Origin: a virus
Length of the DNA stretch: 64,000 bases
Virus record (IMG/VR): IMGVR_UViG_3300022752_000001
Coordinates: 1 to 64,000 of that record
Direction: 5' to 3' (one strand)
A program made the position numbers and the translations under genes. Numbering within the stretch: position 1 is the first letter of the stretch; the number at the start of each line of letters is the position of its first letter. The notes beneath the pieces were generated by a model, which saw nothing but the letters and a program-made list of their open reading frames with translations, had not been told where the DNA came from and ran no database searches. This document shows, piece after piece, positions 40,023 to 47,177 of the stretch.

Positions 40023-40327
40023 AAATCCGCCTTTTCAAACTCGGACAGCAGCGCCTGAGCGTCGTCCACGTTATCTTCGATATAACCGCGGAGTTTGTGT
40101 TGTAGAACCCGCTCTTCTTTTTTCTGCTCTGCTTTGAGCTCGTTCAGAGCCACGCAGGATTCTTTATGAATCTTAACCTTGTCTCGCAATTCGTCCCGAA
40201 GGAAACAGATTTGCAGGTCCAGATTTTCTAGAAGTTTTTCAGTGCGGTCTATTCCCCGTTTCATCGCTCGCATCCGCGAGCCCATTTTTTGAAACCACGA
40301 TTTAAATTTCACCTTCTCCATGCCCAC
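40019..40327 (-). CDS. Coiled-coil protein
   Basis: 102 residues (ATG 40327, or 40321 MEKVKFKSW). Almost wholly helical and charged ('KLLENLDLQICFLRDELRDK', 'NELKAEQKKEERVLQHKL'). Probably a dimeric coiled coil. Unknown role. Confidence 0.6.
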   Translation of the reverse strand: MGMEKVKFKSWFQKMGSRMRAMKRGIDRTEKLLENLDLQICFLRDELRDKVKIHKESCVALNELKAEQKKEERVLQHKLRGYIEDNVDDAQALLSEFEKADF

Positions 40328-40374
40328 AGTTTGCGGACATGGAGAGGCGAATCAATTAGTCAACGTAAGACAGA

Positions 40375-40635
40375 TTAACGTAATGTTTGCAGCAACGCGT
40401 TTGCCTGCGCTCGTGTCATGCGACTGTCGTCAACATGCACGTCGTAACCACCGTACCATTTTTCTTGTCCCCAAACCGAAGCCTTCGCTTCACCAACCTT
40501 GACTCCACCCGCGTAGAGATCGTAACCGCCGGGCCATTTCTGGGTTCCCCACACGGAAGGACGAATGGCAAAGTCCTCCGCCTGGGCGCCTGCTGCAAAG
40601 GCTACCACGCATAATGCAGCGATTAGTTTCTTCAT
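40375..40635 (-). CDS. Secreted two-repeat protein
   Basis: 86 residues. Sec signal peptide MKKLIAALCVVAFAAGAQA with likely cleavage after AQA. The mature part (about 67 residues) is two copies of a unit: SVWGTQKWPGGYDLYAGG and SVWGQEKWYGGYDVHVDD, then a short helix. It would be exported to the periplasm or surface. In a phage outside the structural operon this looks like a lysogenic-conversion or superinfection-related moron. No family recognised. ATG 40635 chosen because it opens the signal peptide. Confidence 0.65.
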   Translation of the reverse strand: MKKLIAALCVVAFAAGAQAEDFAIRPSVWGTQKWPGGYDLYAGGVKVGEAKASVWGQEKWYGGYDVHVDDSRMTRAQANALLQTLR

Positions 40636-40723
40636 TGTTGAAACAGTATACTGACATCGTTTAGTCAGCAATAAAAATAAATTAAATTTTTCTCATACGT
40701 GTATTTATAGAACTTAAACTTCA

Positions 40724-40747
40724 GGGGGGGGAGGGTGGGTGTGGGGG
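40724..40747 (+). other. G-quadruplex motif
   Basis: G8-A-G3-T-G3-TGT-G5: four G-runs with loops of one to three bases, a textbook intramolecular G4 sequence. It lies in a 233-base noncoding gap between divergent genes. It could affect transcription or replication. Nothing else recognised in the gap except a weak AGGAG before 40869. Confidence 0.6.
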
Positions 40748-40868
40748 TAGTAGCCCAACATTAAGCACTTACACCGCCCCGCAGCCTATTTGTATTATTA
40801 GCAGAGAGAGAAGGGAACCGGATGGATCCCTGTATCTCACAAAACCCCTGCTATAGATAGGAGACACC

Positions 40869-41192
40869 ATGGCATATGATACTCAAACCGTAGTAGCACA
40901 AACCGCAACGACTTACGCACCGAAGAACGATGCGTTGTACTTGACGGTGAAACGGAGCAAGTTCGGCCACCTCGGCACGATCAACCCCAGCTCGACCAAC
41001 GGCTCGGAGCAGGCTGCTGCTCTCGCCGCCCTGGCGAAGATCGCGCTCAGTGGCAAGTGCTTGGACATCAGCGTGCGTCCCGCAAAGGACGATGTGGAGA
41101 ACCTCACCCTGCGCTTCTCGGTGAGTTCGTTCGTTCCGCAGCAGCGGACGTCGTTGGCAGAGCGGCTCGTCACCGCTCACCTCAATAGCTAA
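40869..41192 (+). CDS. Unknown protein with own leader
   Basis: 107 residues (MAYDTQTVVAQTATTYAPKN ...), Ala/Ser/Thr-rich with 'EQAAALAALAKIALSGKCLD' helix and a final beta/helix 'RFSVSSFVPQQRTSLAERL'. Good AGGAG upstream and hairpin downstream suggest a single-gene, possibly strongly expressed unit. Function unknown. Confidence 0.65.
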   Translation: MAYDTQTVVAQTATTYAPKNDALYLTVKRSKFGHLGTINPSSTNGSEQAAALAALAKIALSGKCLDISVRPAKDDVENLTLRFSVSSFVPQQRTSLAERLVTAHLNS

Positions 41193-41205
41193 TTGAGGCT
41201 CCGGA

Positions 41206-41232
41206 CCCCGTGGGGACTGCAAACCCACGGGG
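41206..41232 (+). terminator. Hairpin between convergent genes
   Basis: CCCCGTGGG / CCCACGGGG, nine-base perfect stem with a nine-base loop, 14 bases after the preceding stop; a second small hairpin (CGGTTT/AAACCG) follows. Placed between convergent genes, it may work in both directions, though a T-run is weak. Confidence 0.55.
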
Positions 41233-41253
41233 AACGGTTTATCAAACCGCTCG

Positions 41254-41715
41254 CTACACAGTGATAACTGGATTACTGGCAGTTACTGACACCGAATCTT
41301 GTGGAAGTTGTTGTAAAACCGCAATGTTCACTGTTTGGGTTTTCGAGCCTTCCGACAAGCCAAAAGCTGTCGTTGCCACACGATTCACCTTTTCCAACGC
41401 AGTGAAATGTTCTTCAACTTCACTACGGGTAGCTGGGGCTTCTGCCTCCAGCGCATTCATCCCGCCCTCAACCTGTTTCTTTAACCTTACTAGATATGAT
41501 TGGGCTTCACCCACCATTTCATTCGTTGCAACACGATGCGCTTCTGCCACTCGTTGCAGAGATTGCTGCTTGTAAGTTGCAAGTTTGAAGCGCGCAACGT
41601 GACTGCGTATCGACGCAGCATTCACGTTGAATCTAGTAGCTAATATCTGAGGTGGAATACCTTTCGCGTATTCCGCTTCAATCGGGCCCCAATCAATCAC
41701 TGAACGCTTTCTCAT
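41254..41715 (-). CDS. HTH protein, candidate small terminase or regulator
   Basis: 153 residues. N-terminal HTH 'IEAEYAKGIPPQILATRFNV' with recognition helix 'NAASIRSHVARFKLA', then a long helical region ('RVAEAHRVATNEMVGEAQSY') and a short C-terminal beta segment (KTQTVNIAVLQQL). This layout is common in phage TerS-like proteins, and no TerS lies near terL. Two CGTTGCAACG-type palindromes just upstream suggest it may bind its own promoter region, as either a regulator or a pac-site binder. Confidence 0.55.
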   Translation of the reverse strand: MRKRSVIDWGPIEAEYAKGIPPQILATRFNVNAASIRSHVARFKLATYKQQSLQRVAEAHRVATNEMVGEAQSYLVRLKKQVEGGMNALEAEAPATRSEVEEHFTALEKVNRVATTAFGLSEGSKTQTVNIAVLQQLPQDSVSVTASNPVITV

Positions 41716-41718
41716 GCT

Positions 41719-41748
41719 GTTGCAACGATTGTACCAGACGTTGCAACG
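41719..41748. promoter_or_regulatory. Paired palindromic operator
   Basis: GTTGCAACG at 41719-41727 and the perfect palindrome CGTTGCAACG at 41739-41748; centres are about 20 bases (two helical turns) apart. They sit four bases upstream of the HTH gene's start and between it and the divergent operon. Likely sites for a dimeric or tetrameric HTH protein. Confidence 0.55.
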
Positions 41749-41832
41749 CTATGCAAGTTACTGACAGACATCAGTCATCTTCAACCACGATCGATAAACC
41801 ACAACCCATAACCCATAACCAAGGAGACAACC

Positions 41833-42099
41833 ATGAAAGCAACTTACAAGAACAGCAACAGCTGGTCCCAGATCGACAAGAAATGGCACGAGGACAGGAA
41901 CGAGCGGATCATGATCACAATGCTCTGCCCTTACGCCGTAGGACAGATCATCACTCAGGATAACGGCACCCAGGAGATCGTCAGCCACATCTCCAAAGTC
42001 GACGATGAGTTCATCGTTCAGACCAAGGTCTTGGCTGGTCTCAGCGGCTACTACAAGGTGCAGGCCGACGGCTCCTTGAAGAACGGGCTGAGCCGATGA
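41833..42099 (+). CDS. Unknown protein, first gene of the early accessory operon
   Basis: 88 residues (MKATYKNSNSWSQIDKKWHE ...). Strong AAGGAG upstream. The middle 'VGQIITQDNGTQEIVSHISK' looks like a small beta barrel. Unknown function. Confidence 0.65.
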   Translation: MKATYKNSNSWSQIDKKWHEDRNERIMITMLCPYAVGQIITQDNGTQEIVSHISKVDDEFIVQTKVLAGLSGYYKVQADGSLKNGLSR

Positions 42100-42224
42100 A
42101 CCAGTACGCAGTTGTTTATAACGGCCACGTGCAACGGGAGTTCAAGCGTCGTGAAGATGCTTGGGACTACCTGGTGCAACGTGGCTGGCGTTGGTCTGAC
42201 GAAGCCTACATCGCAACCTTTTAA
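42096..42224 (+). CDS. Small unknown protein
   Basis: 42 residues (MNQYAVVYNGHVQREFKRRE ... EAYIATF). ATGA overlap. A hydrophobic start and basic middle; no family recognised. Followed by a stem-loop. Confidence 0.6.
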   Translation: MNQYAVVYNGHVQREFKRREDAWDYLVQRGWRWSDEAYIATF

Positions 42225-42234
42225 TTGAATTTCC

Positions 42235-42264
42235 TGCAACGCGGTACTTTGCCTCCGCGTTGCA
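42235..42264 (+). terminator. Stem-loop inside early operon
   Basis: TGCAACGCGG / CCGCGTTGCA, perfect ten-base stem, ten-base loop. It contains the TGCAAC/GTTGCA half-sites also found at 41719-41748, so it may be an attenuator or another binding site. Confidence 0.4.
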
Positions 42265-42297
42265 TCCTGACGGTAAGGCAAAACAAGAGGTACATAT

Positions 42298-42462
42298 ATG
42301 CGTAACATGATCCCAATCGACCATGTCGAAGTGGAAGAATACACAAACCAATCAACCCTTGATGCCGTGAGCAGCGAGTACGTTGCAATGCGGCACCCCA
42401 TGCTCGAGATGGACGAAGCGTCCATGCGGGCTGAGTGCGTCCGGAGGTTCATCAATGATTAA
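42298..42462 (+). CDS. Small acidic protein
   Basis: 54 residues (MRNMIPIDHVEVEEYTNQST ... AECVRRFIND), AAGAGG upstream. Acidic and helical. Overlaps the next gene's start. Unknown function. Confidence 0.6.
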   Translation: MRNMIPIDHVEVEEYTNQSTLDAVSSEYVAMRHPMLEMDEASMRAECVRRFIND

Positions 42463-42784
42463 CCTAACCGAACAACTCGAAGCGATCCGGCCTAGCTTGA
42501 ACCTCAAGCCCAGCCCGGTGCAACCGACGGCCAAAGTTCCGGTACCGGCACAGGTCTTCCGTATCCCTGCCAAGGTGATGCGAGACGGCGTGGCTTGGTC
42601 ACCGACCTATTGGTACAACCCCAAAAGCAACCACGATCGGCAGCGTGCGATGAGCGAGCTGCGGTCTGCGTTGCAGTATGGCACCAGCTTGGAAGGCGCA
42701 AGCGCTTCCCGTTGGGGCGTACAGATCGGAGACAAAACCTTCACCGTCAACCCGGTTGGGCTGACCGAGTGGATCAATAGTTAA
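42455..42784 (+). CDS. Unknown protein
   Basis: 109 residues (MINLTEQLEAIRPSLNLKPS ...). The ATG at 42455 has GGAGG nine bases upstream, inside the preceding gene. Later 'VAWSPTYWYNPKSNHDRQRA' and 'WGVQIGDKTFTVNP'. No family recognised. Confidence 0.65.
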   Translation: MINLTEQLEAIRPSLNLKPSPVQPTAKVPVPAQVFRIPAKVMRDGVAWSPTYWYNPKSNHDRQRAMSELRSALQYGTSLEGASASRWGVQIGDKTFTVNPVGLTEWINS

Positions 42785-42849
42785 TTATTGACAGGGACGT
42801 GCTAGTAGTTCAATCCTTTAGCACCTTCCTGACAGAAAGGATTTACCCT

Positions 42850-42915
42850 ATGAGCAGCGTATCGACCAAACCCAAGACCCTTAAAGAGTATGCCGACGCA
42901 GCTTTCGGGGCATAA
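42850..42915 (+). CDS. Possible 21-residue peptide
   Basis: Reads MSSVSTKPKTLKEYADAAFG-A. AAAGGA lies nine bases upstream and the next gene's AAGGAG follows at once. Good signals but a very short product, so only tentative. Confidence 0.35.
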   Translation: MSSVSTKPKTLKEYADAAFGA

Positions 42916-42928
42916 GGAGTAATCATTT

Positions 42929-43213
42929 ATGAAAGTAACCATGCCATACGAGATTATAATTACGGGAAGAAACAAAATGCCACCCGTCCCAAACTTAATT
43001 CGTGGCACCAGAAAAAGCCGGATTCTGTTCCGGCATCCCGAGTCCCAGCGATATCAAAGTATCATCGTGCATCACGATGTGTGGATGAACGAAAGCGGGT
43101 TGGAGTTTATTGACGACAGAACCATGCGGGTCATGGAGTTGGTCAAAGCAAAGCACTCCGGCTTACTCGAAATGCCAAAGACGATTAATCAGAAAGGAAA
43201 ACCATGCACTTAA
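42929..43213 (+). CDS. Unknown small protein
   Basis: 94 residues (MKVTMPYEIIITGRNKMPPV ...). 'FRHPESQRYQSIIVHHDVWM' suggests a beta sheet; C-terminal 'MPKTINQKGKPCT'. AAGGAG eight bases upstream. No family recognised. Confidence 0.65.
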   Translation: MKVTMPYEIIITGRNKMPPVPNLIRGTRKSRILFRHPESQRYQSIIVHHDVWMNESGLEFIDDRTMRVMELVKAKHSGLLEMPKTINQKGKPCT

Positions 43214-43272
43214 AAATTAAACTCAATAAAAGCCAGCAGAAGGTTCACAAAAAAGGAACGGCATCCAAATGA
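43204..43272 (+). CDS. Possible 22-residue basic peptide
   Basis: Reads MHLKIKLNKSQQKVHKKGTA-SK, fully basic. Overlaps the genes on both sides (ATGA with the next), so it may exist mainly to couple translation. Tentative. Confidence 0.35.
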   Translation: MHLKIKLNKSQQKVHKKGTASK

Positions 43273-43592
43273 CCGTCGAGATTGATTACGCCGAAGCTAC
43301 GTTCCGGCACAAAAACCAGGACTACCTAGCTATCGGCGGAGTAACCCACAATACCGCGTCCGAAGATGTAGGTATTGGAAGCTACGAATACTGGGGCAGT
43401 CGGGAGTATGACTCCAAGGTAGTAGAGGTCAGTGAGTTTGCCGAAGCCAAGTTCGGTGACATCGACATCTACCCTGCCGGGTCAGACACACCACTCTGTG
43501 ACGTATCCCCTGCCCTACTCGAAGCAGCCCAGGAAGCACTGTTCAACAAGACATGTGACCTGGCTGAAGAGAAAGCATTGGAGGCAGCGTGA
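43269..43592 (+). CDS. Unknown acidic protein
   Basis: 107 residues. 'ATFRHKNQDYLAIGGVTHNT' then 'EDVGIGSYEYWGSREYDSKV' and an acidic helical C-terminus (LLEAAQEALFNKTCDLAEEK). AAAGGAAC upstream. No family recognised; negatively charged surface could suit a nucleic-acid mimic, but this is speculation. Confidence 0.6.
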   Translation: MTVEIDYAEATFRHKNQDYLAIGGVTHNTASEDVGIGSYEYWGSREYDSKVVEVSEFAEAKFGDIDIYPAGSDTPLCDVSPALLEAAQEALFNKTCDLAEEKALEAA

Positions 43593-43744
43593 AACCTACA
43601 CTCAAACAGATCAAAGCAGAGCTAAAGAAAATAACCAAAGACCTAGAGAAGTACCGCAAGTTCATACCCAACGAGCAGGAAGAACTGCTCTGTGTGGGTT
43701 GGATCGAGGCACTGACCTGGGTCTTGGGCGAGGAGGCAACATGA
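43589..43744 (+). CDS. Small helical protein
   Basis: 51 residues from GTG in a GTGA overlap (MKPTLKQIKAELKKITKDLE ... WVLGEEAT), ending in an ATGA overlap. Coiled-coil-like. Unknown. Confidence 0.6.
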   Translation: MKPTLKQIKAELKKITKDLEKYRKFIPNEQEELLCVGWIEALTWVLGEEAT

Positions 43745-43998
43745 TTGTCACCACAATTGGCGGTCTGAAGAAGAGCTTAAAGACCTACCCCAAGTCGGCA
43801 CAGAACGAGGTGGTCGGTATCGTTTGGTACCGAAAGAAGTTCTTCAAGGATGACGTGGAGAACAAGAAGTTCCTCACGGACGCTGTCTTTGAGGACGCCT
43901 TAAACAGCGTCAACGACGAGGCGGCCGACGAAATGATGGCTGACCAAATTATCGGCCGTCTGCAGGAGATGGAACAAGAAGCAAAGGAGGAAGCATGA
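43741..43998 (+). CDS. Small unknown protein
   Basis: 85 residues (MIVTTIGGLKKSLKTYPKSA ... EMEQEAKEEA). Starts from the ATGA at 43741. Basic first half, acidic second half. No family recognised. Confidence 0.65.
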   Translation: MIVTTIGGLKKSLKTYPKSAQNEVVGIVWYRKKFFKDDVENKKFLTDAVFEDALNSVNDEAADEMMADQIIGRLQEMEQEAKEEA

Positions 43999-44117
43999 AC
44001 AATATTGAGATACTGAGAGCAGCGCTACAGGACTTTGTAGATTTCTACAATGATCCAAACATGCCGATGGCTGAGCTTGTTAGCCGGGCTCAAGAAGCAT
44101 TAGACAAAACCAAATGA
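43995..44117 (+). CDS. Small acidic protein
   Basis: 40 residues (MNNIEILRAALQDFVDFYND ...). GGAGGA seven bases upstream and ATGA overlaps at both ends. Unknown. Confidence 0.6.
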   Translation: MNNIEILRAALQDFVDFYNDPNMPMAELVSRAQEALDKTK

Positions 44118-44296
44118 GCTACACCGTACGTGAGTGCGACTGTGGTTCAGGCAAGACAAGCGATTGGGTAAACGACGGCCACGGCATACCGCTGTGCCGG
44201 ACCTGTCCCGATTGCCACGACACAAAGATCAGCAGATACCGTCCCGATATCTTCAGTAGGTATCAGACGGAAGAGCAGATCGATGAAGACTATTGA
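44114..44296 (+). CDS. Small zinc-ribbon-like protein
   Basis: 60 residues. 'ECDCGSGKTSDWVNDG' and 'CRTCPDC' provide two Cys pairs for a possible zinc site. ATGA-coupled. Unknown role. Confidence 0.6.
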   Translation: MSYTVRECDCGSGKTSDWVNDGHGIPLCRTCPDCHDTKISRYRPDIFSRYQTEEQIDEDY

Positions 44297-44516
44297 TATG
44301 AATCTACCGACCATCAATCGATTAAAGGCAGTCCATCTGATGGACCAGTCAGAGTTGGCGATGCTGGTTGAGCAGTTCAACGCACTGCTTGCCTCGCATC
44401 AACGAGTTAAAGCGGAAGTGGAAACACTACGCCAAACCCTTAGCTCCTACGTTGGCTTCACGCAGAAGCTGACCGAGGAAATCACCCAATACAAAAGGAA
44501 CAAAAGACCACGATGA
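44283..44516 (+). CDS. Small coiled-coil protein
   Basis: 77 residues; middle and end are coiled coil ('QFNALLASHQRVKAEVETLR', 'KLTEEITQYKRNKRPR'). Overlaps both neighbours. Unknown role. Confidence 0.6.
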   Translation: MKTIDMNLPTINRLKAVHLMDQSELAMLVEQFNALLASHQRVKAEVETLRQTLSSYVGFTQKLTEEITQYKRNKRPR

Positions 44517-44836
44517 TCAACCTAACCAAAGAACCCATCAACAGGATTGAACCTTGCGATGACAACCCTGGTACACACAAGACCGGGGAGTTACGCAACA
44601 TTACAGCCGACGAGATAACCGCGATCCTTGGCTTCGAGCCCAACTTCTCTGATGATCCAGACAAGGTGGTTCACTCTTGGCTTGGACGATTCAATTACTC
44701 GGATGGAGAACGCAAGATGTTCGCTATCTGGGACTACAAAGGGTCGCACTTAGAGAACAAGTTCAGTACGTGGGGTGACCATGAGTTACTCAACGGACTG
44801 TTTCATGGACATTACAGCCACGGTTTAGGTTGGTAA
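44513..44836 (+). CDS. Conserved phage protein of unknown function
   Basis: 107 residues. 'ITADEITAILGFEPNFSDDP' and 'MFAIWDYKGSHLENKFSTWG' match a widespread small phage family (pattern ILGFxPN...DDPxKV...W...AIWDYKGS...). ATGA-coupled. Function unknown. Confidence 0.7.
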   Translation: MINLTKEPINRIEPCDDNPGTHKTGELRNITADEITAILGFEPNFSDDPDKVVHSWLGRFNYSDGERKMFAIWDYKGSHLENKFSTWGDHELLNGLFHGHYSHGLGW

Positions 44837-44851
44837 ATTACTGACTGTTAT

Positions 44852-45049
44852 ATGTCAGCAACTTATACCATTCCTGGTTGGTTTAGTCCTGCCATGTCTC
44901 GCGCGATCATTCACGCATACAAGGAGGGCTATAAAGTCAGAGAGATCAGTCGTTTATTCAACATTAAGTACAACCAAATCTATCGGTTCCTTGTGCTTAG
45001 CAAGCACTTGATCCCAACCAAGAAAGCCAAAGCCAATGAAAATAAATAA
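44852..45049 (+). CDS. HTH protein
   Basis: 65 residues. 'AIIHAYKEGYKVREISRLFN' then 'IKYNQIYRFLVLSKHLI' is a helix-turn-helix of the Hin/resolvase-like type. A TGACT-N7-GTCAGCA sequence lies across its start codon, so the gene may be controlled by the factor that reads the phage-wide motif. Targets unknown. Confidence 0.65.
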   Translation: MSATYTIPGWFSPAMSRAIIHAYKEGYKVREISRLFNIKYNQIYRFLVLSKHLIPTKKAKANENK

Positions 45050-45050
45050 A

Positions 45051-45197
45051 ATGAATGTCAAAACCTTGAACAACATCAAGGCCCGACTTGAAACGATAAG
45101 TGAGAAGACGGACACGACACCTGCCAAGGGTGACGAGTCCCCCTCCCTTTTCTACAAACACATCATTGAACAACTACAACGCAAGGAGGCCAAATGA
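45051..45197 (+). CDS. Small unknown protein
   Basis: 48 residues (MNVKTLNNIKARLETISEKT ... IIEQLQRKEAK). Helical. ATGA overlap with the next gene. Unknown. Confidence 0.55.
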   Translation: MNVKTLNNIKARLETISEKTDTTPAKGDESPSLFYKHIIEQLQRKEAK

Positions 45198-45295
45198 ACC
45201 TGGCTTTAACCGAAACAATACTTCGATGGGTCTTCCCCTTGTTCTCCATGTTCATCTTCTGGATGGCGTGGCTTCTGCTTAGGGGGCAGCGATGA
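45194..45295 (+). CDS. Small membrane peptide
   Basis: 33 residues with one membrane segment (WVFPLFSMFIFWMAWLLL). AAGGAGG upstream, ATGA at both ends. Unknown. Confidence 0.55.
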   Translation: MNLALTETILRWVFPLFSMFIFWMAWLLLRGQR

Positions 45296-45426
45296 AGGTT
45301 GCACTCAAACGCATCATCAAACTAGTCGAAGACTGGTGCGACAACCCCAAGAAAGACCACGTTGAGACGCTGAACAAGATCCTTGAAACAGCCCTCGACG
45401 CCTTGAAAGGAGGCAAAAACAAATGA
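45292..45426 (+). CDS. Small unknown protein
   Basis: 44 residues (MKVALKRIIKLVEDWCDNPK ...), helical; ATGA overlap at both ends, GGGGGCAG upstream. Unknown. Confidence 0.55.
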   Translation: MKVALKRIIKLVEDWCDNPKKDHVETLNKILETALDALKGGKNK

Positions 45427-45869
45427 AATCAGCCGTGCTCGATACGTTGGATGAGATGGATGTAGGTATTGACCAGCTTCTACCTACCCCGAGCGATACA
45501 CCTACAGGTAAAAACCTTTGGGCTATCTGCACGGAAAGCCAATGGCTTAGTCGTGCCTGTGGTTGGGAGAAGATTGCCAAAACTTCAACGGATCAGTTCC
45601 CTGATGACAAGGCAACCGTCCGCGCTAACCGCAATACCGGCAAGCCGGACATGATCTACACGGTGTACTTCAACCAAGGTACACGGACACACACAAACAA
45701 TTGGGGTACCTACAAAACAAGAAGCCGATTGATGATTAGCACAATAGGCGAACCAGTTAATCGTCAATTCCACTTCAACGGTAGTTGTCCCAGCGACGGA
45801 GAACTTCAAAAGATCACCGACACAATGGAGTTCATTGAGTCGAGGATCCAGGCCGCGAGTAACGGCTAA
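45423..45869 (+). CDS. Unknown protein
   Basis: 148 residues (MKSAVLDTLDEMDVGIDQLL ...). 'GKNLWAICTESQWLSRACGW' and 'YTVYFNQGTRTHTNNWGTYK' suggest an alpha/beta domain. AAAGGAGG upstream. No family recognised. Confidence 0.65.
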   Translation: MKSAVLDTLDEMDVGIDQLLPTPSDTPTGKNLWAICTESQWLSRACGWEKIAKTSTDQFPDDKATVRANRNTGKPDMIYTVYFNQGTRTHTNNWGTYKTRSRLMISTIGEPVNRQFHFNGSCPSDGELQKITDTMEFIESRIQAASNG

Positions 45870-45929
45870 TCGGTACGGTTCCATGAACCGCGATCGACAA
45901 ATCAATAAACTAAAACGGAGGATACACAC

Positions 45930-46280
45930 ATGGCTTACGTCGTCACAGCGACACCTGACCAGGTTGACTTGTTCGGCAAGGCATCTGATCAGCTCAACAA
46001 AGCAAAGAAGGTACGCGATGATCTCGTCAAACGGGTCTTCATACCTTCGTCCGATAACGGTAACACGCACTGGGCAGGGTCACATTATCAGATCACTGCC
46101 TCTGAAAGGCGTGTTAACCGGTTCGATCTACCCACGTTGATCGAGAAACTTCAGGAGCGTGGCATCGAGGATGCCAACGCGTTGGTTGAATCCTGTCAGA
46201 AAGATTCCATCAGCGTCTCGTTCCGATCCACCGTCCTTGTTGGACGGCTGGCACTACAACTAGCGGAAGCAACTAGCTAA
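45930..46280 (+). CDS. Unknown protein upstream of DUF932-like gene
   Basis: 116 residues (MAYVVTATPDQVDLFGKASD ...). 'THWAGSHYQITASERRVNRF' in the middle, helical ends. CGGAGG upstream. The 60-base gap before it holds a CGGTTC/GAACCG hairpin. Unknown role. Confidence 0.65.
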   Translation: MAYVVTATPDQVDLFGKASDQLNKAKKVRDDLVKRVFIPSSDNGNTHWAGSHYQITASERRVNRFDLPTLIEKLQERGIEDANALVESCQKDSISVSFRSTVLVGRLALQLAEATS

Positions 46281-46294
46281 AGGAGATACTCATC

Positions 46295-47041
46295 ATGGCT
46301 AAACTCAAAGCAACTGCACCCGTGTCCGTCGAAGCACTCGACGTACATCCCCTGCCCCCATCAACCGAAACCTTCCATCCCGTAGCGCACGGCAACCTGC
46401 ACAAGATGTTCCTGCAAGCATCCGAGGCTGCCGGACTGACTGTGGTACCGGCTAAGTTCCAGCTCGCACCCAATGGCGAGATGGCAATCGGTACTTACAA
46501 CCTCATCGACTCACGCCTGGACGCGACAGAGACCAAGGCGCAGATCGGTTGGTTCAATAGCTGGGACAAGTCTTGCTCAGCCCGCATGTACATGGCGGAC
46601 GAGATCAAGTGGTGCACCAACGGAATGGTCTTTGCTATGCGGGTGCTGGCCCGTAAGCACACGGCCAACATTCTAGCTGACCTGCCCGGTGGCATAGCCA
46701 AAGCTATGCACGATGCAGTACCCAAGTTCCTGGGTAACCGCATGCGTATCGACACCTACAAGTCGGTGCCCTTGGAGACCAAGGACGCTGACCACTTGCT
46801 CATGGAACACTGGCGTCAAGGTATCCTTGGTGACCGGCAGTTGAAGCGTGCTCACTCCGAGTGGGTCGAGCCTACCTACAATGCGTTCAAAGCACGCAGT
46901 GTCTGGTCCTTCCACAACGCCATCACCGAATCCTTGAAGTCAGCCGTCGTGTTCGATGCTCCGCATCTGACCACGCTAAGCAACGACATCCTGGATTCGT
47001 ACACAAACTTCAGCGAACCCGTATTCGCTGGGGCCAACTGA
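46295..47041 (+). CDS. DUF932-like protein
   Basis: 248 residues. 'IGWFNSWDKSCSARMYMADE', 'CTNGMVFAMRVLARKH' and the Leu-rich C-terminus follow the phage/plasmid DUF932 pattern (x-x-N-S-x-D-K-S ... C-x-N-x-M). Family function is unclear, though often linked to plasmid or phage transfer modules. Strong AAAGGAG upstream; followed by a strong hairpin. Confidence 0.6.
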   Translation: MAKLKATAPVSVEALDVHPLPPSTETFHPVAHGNLHKMFLQASEAAGLTVVPAKFQLAPNGEMAIGTYNLIDSRLDATETKAQIGWFNSWDKSCSARMYMADEIKWCTNGMVFAMRVLARKHTANILADLPGGIAKAMHDAVPKFLGNRMRIDTYKSVPLETKDADHLLMEHWRQGILGDRQLKRAHSEWVEPTYNAFKARSVWSFHNAITESLKSAVVFDAPHLTTLSNDILDSYTNFSEPVFAGAN

Positions 47042-47047
47042 TTGGAT

Positions 47048-47080
47048 GGGGAGGTGGTCACAATTCGTGACTGCCTCCCC
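47048..47080 (+). terminator. Rho-independent-type terminator
   Basis: GGGGAGG / CCTCCCC stem with an inner GTCAC/GTGAC stem and five-base loop, starting six bases after the DUF932-like stop and followed by TCCCTTT. Likely lowers transcription into the rII genes. Confidence 0.65.
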
Positions 47081-47087
47081 TCCCTTT

Positions 47088-47177
47088 ATGGCAACCGTAA
47101 GCAACAAACTCGGTAAGATTCTAGCCATCCTATCGGTGGTTGGTTTCTTACTCTTACTACTACTGATGAAAATATGA
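47088..47177 (+). CDS. Small membrane peptide before rIIA
   Basis: 29 residues, mostly one membrane segment (ILAILSVVGFLLLLLLMKI). ATGA overlap with the rIIA-like start, so it may be translated to couple rIIA. T4 rIIA/rIIB are membrane-associated, which makes a small membrane partner plausible, but this is speculation. Confidence 0.5.
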   Translation: MATVSNKLGKILAILSVVGFLLLLLLMKI

